Origin: Polychytrium aggregatum
Lineage: Eukaryota > Chytridiomycota > Chytridiomycetes > Polychytriales
Direction: 5' to 3'
Assembly (NCBI RefSeq): GCF_025602895.1
Contig: NW_026516242.1
Span: 1-64,000, forward strand
Length of the DNA stretch: 64,000 nt
The notes under the pieces are model-generated. The model saw only the letters and a list, made by a program, of their open reading frames with translations. It did no database searches and was not told the origin of the DNA. The position numbers and the translations under genes are program-made. Of the stretch, positions 63,601 to 64,000 are shown piece by piece (the first letter of the stretch is position 1; each line of letters starts with the position of its first letter).

Positions 63601-64000
63601 TCCAGACAGCCGATCGACCCTGGGGGACACTGACCATGGACTTTATCACTGATCTGCCAAAGTCCAAGGGTCACACCTGCATCTTTGTGGTGGTATGCAG
63701 CCTCACAAAGATGGCACACTTTATGTCCTGGCGTTCACTGCCGTCGGCGGAGGAGACTGCGTCACTGTTCCTCGACAATGTCTTTCGTCTCCATGGCCTC
63801 CCCGACACAGTGGTTTCAGACCGAGGAAGTCAGTTCACCTCTCGGTTCTGGAAGGCACTCTGCACGCAGCTCGGGATCCAAACCAGTCTGTCCACGGCCT
63901 TCCATCCCCAGACCGATGGACAGACTGAGAGGGTCAACCAGGTCATCAACCAATACCTGCGCTGTTACACGTCGTATCAGCAAGATGACTGGGCCGAGCT
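60621..64000 (+). CDS. pol: C3 Pol, open to the window edge (3' end missing)
   Basis: The -1 frame from the heptamer is open to 64000. It contains protease VDSGASGNFID, RT with YLDD at 62343-62354, RNase H ESDASDFALG, the HH-CC finger and the first two integrase acidic residues (MDFITDLP, SDRGSQFTS), with PQTDGQTER near the edge. The spacer block that is shifted in C2 has the C1 length here, so the frame holds. The chromodomain would lie beyond the edge. Confidence 0.93.

Larger units (their letters stand above)
52993..64000 (+). mobile_element. Ty3/gypsy chromovirus C3, opened by C2, runs off the right edge
   Basis: The first 54 bp of its 5' LTR are at 52993-53046 and the rest runs from 59121. 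Gag is intact and pol is open to the window edge, in the integrase. The 3' LTR is not visible. The left end forms TGTGATG-ACCAG-CATCACA. Confidence 0.93.

Overview
This window looks like a fungal retrotransposon graveyard that is still partly alive. I see no ordinary host gene except one possible partial ORF at the left edge. The DNA is GC-rich and its ORFs are intronless. It is packed with Ty3/gypsy LTR retrotransposons of the chromovirus type (a chromodomain follows the integrase) and with one APE-type non-LTR retrotransposon (LINE). Self-primed and frameshifting chromoviruses of this kind point to a fungus. I cannot name the species: a basidiomycete or an early-diverging lineage would both fit.

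Layout. 1-442 is the 5' end of an unidentified minus-strand ORF. 443-1828 is non-coding and includes a seven-unit 20-bp tandem array. 1829-1843 is (TTAGG)3. 1844-13527 is a minus-strand LINE whose ORF2 is split by gypsy element A1 (2678-9079, duplication GTCGG). A2 (13528-19941) has unmatched flanks: LINE on the left and a family C fragment (C4, 19942-20313) on the right. From 20314 a plus-strand element D is opened by several later insertions: A3 in its LTR (20485-32367, itself split by B1, 22652-28118); B3 in its pol (33705-44643, with B2, 33717-39183, inside B3's 5' LTR); and a minus-strand element E (from 45864). E is opened by C1 (46102-52584, with a 408-bp solo LTR, F, inside its gag) and by a second E-type LTR start (E2, 52976-52992). 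E2 is cut by C3 (from 52993, running off the right edge), and C3 carries C2 (53047-59120) in its 5' LTR. The deepest chain is C4 > D > E > E2 > C3 > C2. Five-base target duplications support nearly every junction where both ends are visible.

How the parts work. Families A, B, C and D each have gag (CCHC knuckle) followed by pol in the -1 frame. Each carries the same slippery heptamer, GGGAAAC or GGGAAAT, followed by a hairpin 5-8 nt downstream. The complete pol genes (A, B, C) encode protease, reverse transcriptase, RNase H, integrase and chromodomain; D's is cut inside the RT. Families A, C and D lack a tRNA-type primer site. An 11-12-nt block 37-39 nt downstream of their TATA box is exactly complementary to the sequence 1-2 nt inside the 5' LTR, which is the Tf1/sushi self-priming signature. 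Family B instead has a conventional site beginning TGG. A1, B1, B2 and B3 look coding-competent, as does C3 as far as it is visible. A2, A3, C1 gag and C2 pol are broken. The three B copies have identical translated products, so activity is very recent.
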